Shown here in pieces: positions 61,901 to 64,000 of a stretch of 64,000 nucleotides of DNA. The DNA lies in contig VZSF01011296.1 of the NCBI GenBank assembly GCA_013398295.1, positions 1,029,104-1,093,103 of the forward strand, written 5' to 3'. Origin of the DNA: Chionis minor. Taxonomy: Eukaryota > Chordata > Aves > Charadriiformes > Chionididae. Each line of letters opens with the position of its first letter. Position 1 is the first letter of the stretch. The notes beneath the pieces were generated by a model. That model had not been told where the DNA came from. It worked only from the letters and a program-made list of their open reading frames with translations, and searched no databases. The translations under genes and the position numbers were made by a program.

Positions 61901-64000
61901 TTCTTCTTAGTATGAAGACTGAGAGTGAAGAATAGATCAGATCTCTGTTGGCTTCTGGGATGAGTGCAGTTCTGTTGCCCTGCCAGAACCTGCTATTTGT
62001 GCCCCAGAAACACTGTTACTATAAAATAGTTTTTATGAGATAAATTTTCACTTCAACTTACTTTTCAGTACCTTCCTTGTGTAAGCAAATCTTTCTGTCA
62101 TTTTAGACTTCTAGACTTTTTCCCTTAAAGTTTGCATCATAGCGGATGTGTAATACCTGCTGGTAAGGGTTACCACTATCTGAAATCTTCATGCCAATTT
62201 CTTCTTATTATGTAGCTTACTCCAACATTTAATAGTGCAGGTAAGACTTGTAGGGTTTCCAAATTGTACTGTTTGCCTGTGCCTCCTTTCTGTCTTGACG
62301 ATCTTGAACAGAAACATGAAGTGCCTCAAGCAAATTCCATGTTTGTTGCAGACTTCACCATTACAGGAAATGGTATAGCCAGTGCTAAGACATCCATTGG
62401 TTTTCTATAGTCTAGGAAAAACCGATATGGTTATCTTTTAATCACAGACCAGGTAATGTCATCAGTCATTCTGGCAGCAGCCCCATAAGTGGGTGTGAGC
62501 AAGACTCTCCTTTTAGAAAGGTATTTTCACTTAATGACTGAAAATCATGGAAAATTGTTCCTGTGCTTAACCACCTGACTTTTTAAACAAATATCTTATT
62601 ACTTATCTGACTTTACCTAACTTCATAGCTACTGGACGTTGTTGTACCTGTATCTGCTAAATTGAAGAGCCTTCTGTTGTTAGAAGACTTCACACATGTA
62701 AATAATTATGGACCCAAATAAAGCCATGTATGTCCTTTCTTTTTAATCATTTCCTAAATCTTTTTCTGCAAGACCATGTCCTGGACTTCCTATAATTCTT
62801 ATGACTTCTCTCTGAATCTTTTTCACCAACAGCATGCTTGGAATGATAGTCTTCCTGAAATATCAGAATCCATTGACCTTAGATAAATTGTGAATCTTCC
62901 AGTTTCTATGTTTGTATTTGATGTCCTAAAACTCCCTATCTCTGTATGGCATTTAAGAATTTGTTGTTCTTTTTGTAAGCATAAAAGCTTGTTTCCATGT
63001 ACCTTGGCAAAATTTCCCATCTCCTTTCTTTCTTTATTATTTGCTGAACACCAAGTCTCCACTTCAGAGATAGTGATATTTCGCTGGAGATACATGTGTT
63101 GCATGTACAGCAGTTCAATTTTGGGTATAAGGTGTCTTTCCTTGGAATTTGGTGATGGTCACACTGCTACATTCAAGGTAGTTTCACTGCTAAAACAATT
63201 CTAATCCTTTTTTTCAAATGTATGAGTGGGTTCTTTTTATGTGGTATTTATTGAAAAGATTCACAGCTTTACAAAGTCTACAGAATGTACAGTCTCTTTG
63301 ATGACCATAGTAATGTGAAAGAGGCTGATACCTAAACACTTAAGCTCAGGAATTAAAAGCTAGAGCTAGAAAGGCAGCTTTAGCATCTTTGCTGTTCCTT
63401 GCTAGGTCAGTATTGCTGCCTGTGATATAATCCTTATTTAAATGAGCCTACATATGTTTCAAACATTATGCTGTCAGCTTAATAGATAGGTGTTTATAGC
63501 ATCGTGCCATTCAAGAAACTTTTAAAATAATACAGAGTTTATCCCCCTTTCAAACCTTAAATAGGGGACTTAAAACTACTTCTGTTTCTTTTGCACTGGT
63601 CGTCACTGTTAGTGTAGCTTTTGTAGCTCTCACTGATTTTCATAGGATTGGTCTGTTGTTGATACCAATGCAGGCTGAATTTATTTTAAAGTCACATTTC
63701 ATGCATCATTAGATTTACATTCAGTGGTTAACAGAAATGTGTCGTATGATACATTCTGTCTATCTTCTAAAGTATTTTTTTAACAAGAGAAAACTTTATC
63801 TGCCCTACTATATTTGATATGTTAGTATAGTATATTGCTTACGGTTCTGTTATTCTGTATGTAATTGAAAAGATAGCATACATTCTGAACAGTTAGGATT
63901 CTAGCCAGGTCTAACTTCTCTATCAGTTAAACAGTAAGTAGTAGGTGTTTAAATATGCCCATACTAGTTTTCTGAGGATAGAAATAAAGGTGAGGGCTGT
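58941..64000 (+). other. RIMS1: Intron 17, remaining part, to window end
   Basis: About 5 kb of intron. A G-rich tract lies near 60623. Less AT-rich patches at about 61020-61260 and 61560-61830 show no exon or known repeat. The next RIM1 exon must lie beyond the window. Confidence 0.75.
60623..60661 (+). repeat. G-rich tract with G-quadruplex pattern
   Basis: GGGGATGGGGGGGAGGGGG followed by TGTTACAGGATA and an eight-G run. At least four G tracts of three or more occur within about 20 bases on the + strand, which is also the RNA strand of the gene. TTACAGGAT recurs on both sides of the last G run. Confidence 0.75.

Larger units (their letters stand above)
1..64000 (+). other. RIMS1: RIMS1 (RIM1) gene, internal part; window begins and ends inside introns
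   Basis: RIM1 is a large scaffold of the presynaptic active zone. From family knowledge, it links Rab3 vesicles, Munc13, RIM-binding proteins, ELKS and calcium channels, using an N-terminal zinc-finger region, a PDZ domain and two C2 domains. This window holds 17 exons running from the second half of PDZ, through C2A, to the proline motif before C2B. All introns are GT-AG, and the exons join into 628 codons without a stop. The paralogue RIMS2 was rejected because the PDZ end reads NGKPLPGATNEEVYN and the C2A exon is followed by VVPPVGYRSS; I remember RIM2 as different at both places. Identification is by recall of the protein, not by alignment. Confidence 0.95.

Noticed and set aside
1..64000. 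CRISPR arrays, bacterial operons, tRNA or rRNA genes
   Set aside because: None were seen. The sequence has vertebrate intron-exon structure with avian repeats throughout.

Overview
The window is vertebrate nuclear DNA, almost certainly from a bird and probably a neoavian. AT-rich introns are split by short GT-AG exons. CR1 LINE fragments carry the ATTCTATG-type 3' tails typical of birds, and there is one solo LTR of a kind I recall as common in neoavian genomes. There are no operons, CRISPR arrays, tRNA genes or rRNA genes.

The whole window lies inside one gene on the + strand: the middle of RIMS1 (RIM1), the presynaptic active-zone scaffold. I placed 17 coding exons (numbered here E1-E17, not the gene's own numbering). 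They join in frame as 1,884 nt (628 codons) with every junction phase matching. An 18th exon of 30 nt is a candidate. RIMS1 was chosen over RIMS2 because E1, E2, E7, E9-E11, E13, E14, E16 and E17 read like RIM1 as I recall it (PDZ end with NGKPLPGATNEEVYN, then DIPRIPE, VVPPVGYRSS, RRGRQLPQVPVRSGS). No alignment was run.

Layout: 1-2458 is upstream intron. E1 (2459) ends the PDZ domain and E2-E3 form the linker. E4-E6 (12401-13308) encode the C2A domain. E7-E8 start the long Arg/Ser-rich linker. E9-E16 (24550-51856) are eight consecutive exons that are all phase 2 at both ends and all divisible by three, an arrangement suited to cassette splicing. E17 (53229-53341) carries the proline motif expected to bind the SH3 domains of RIM-binding proteins. 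The rest, 53342-64000, is intron except for the candidate microexon at 58911. The N-terminal Rab3/Munc13-binding region and the C2B domain lie outside the window.

Repeats: a 1.1-kb solo LTR with 5-bp target duplications in the intron after E7; CR1 pieces at 1, 401, 10293, 10575, 18815, 40180 and 43880; and several microsatellites. All longer open frames outside the exons look like chance, transposon remnants, or exons read on into intron.

Nothing here resembles a new multi-gene system. The points most worth checking are splice options: a tandem acceptor adding four residues to E11, a weak donor on E16 with an in-frame alternative 45 nt downstream, the candidate microexon, and the phase-2 exon bank.
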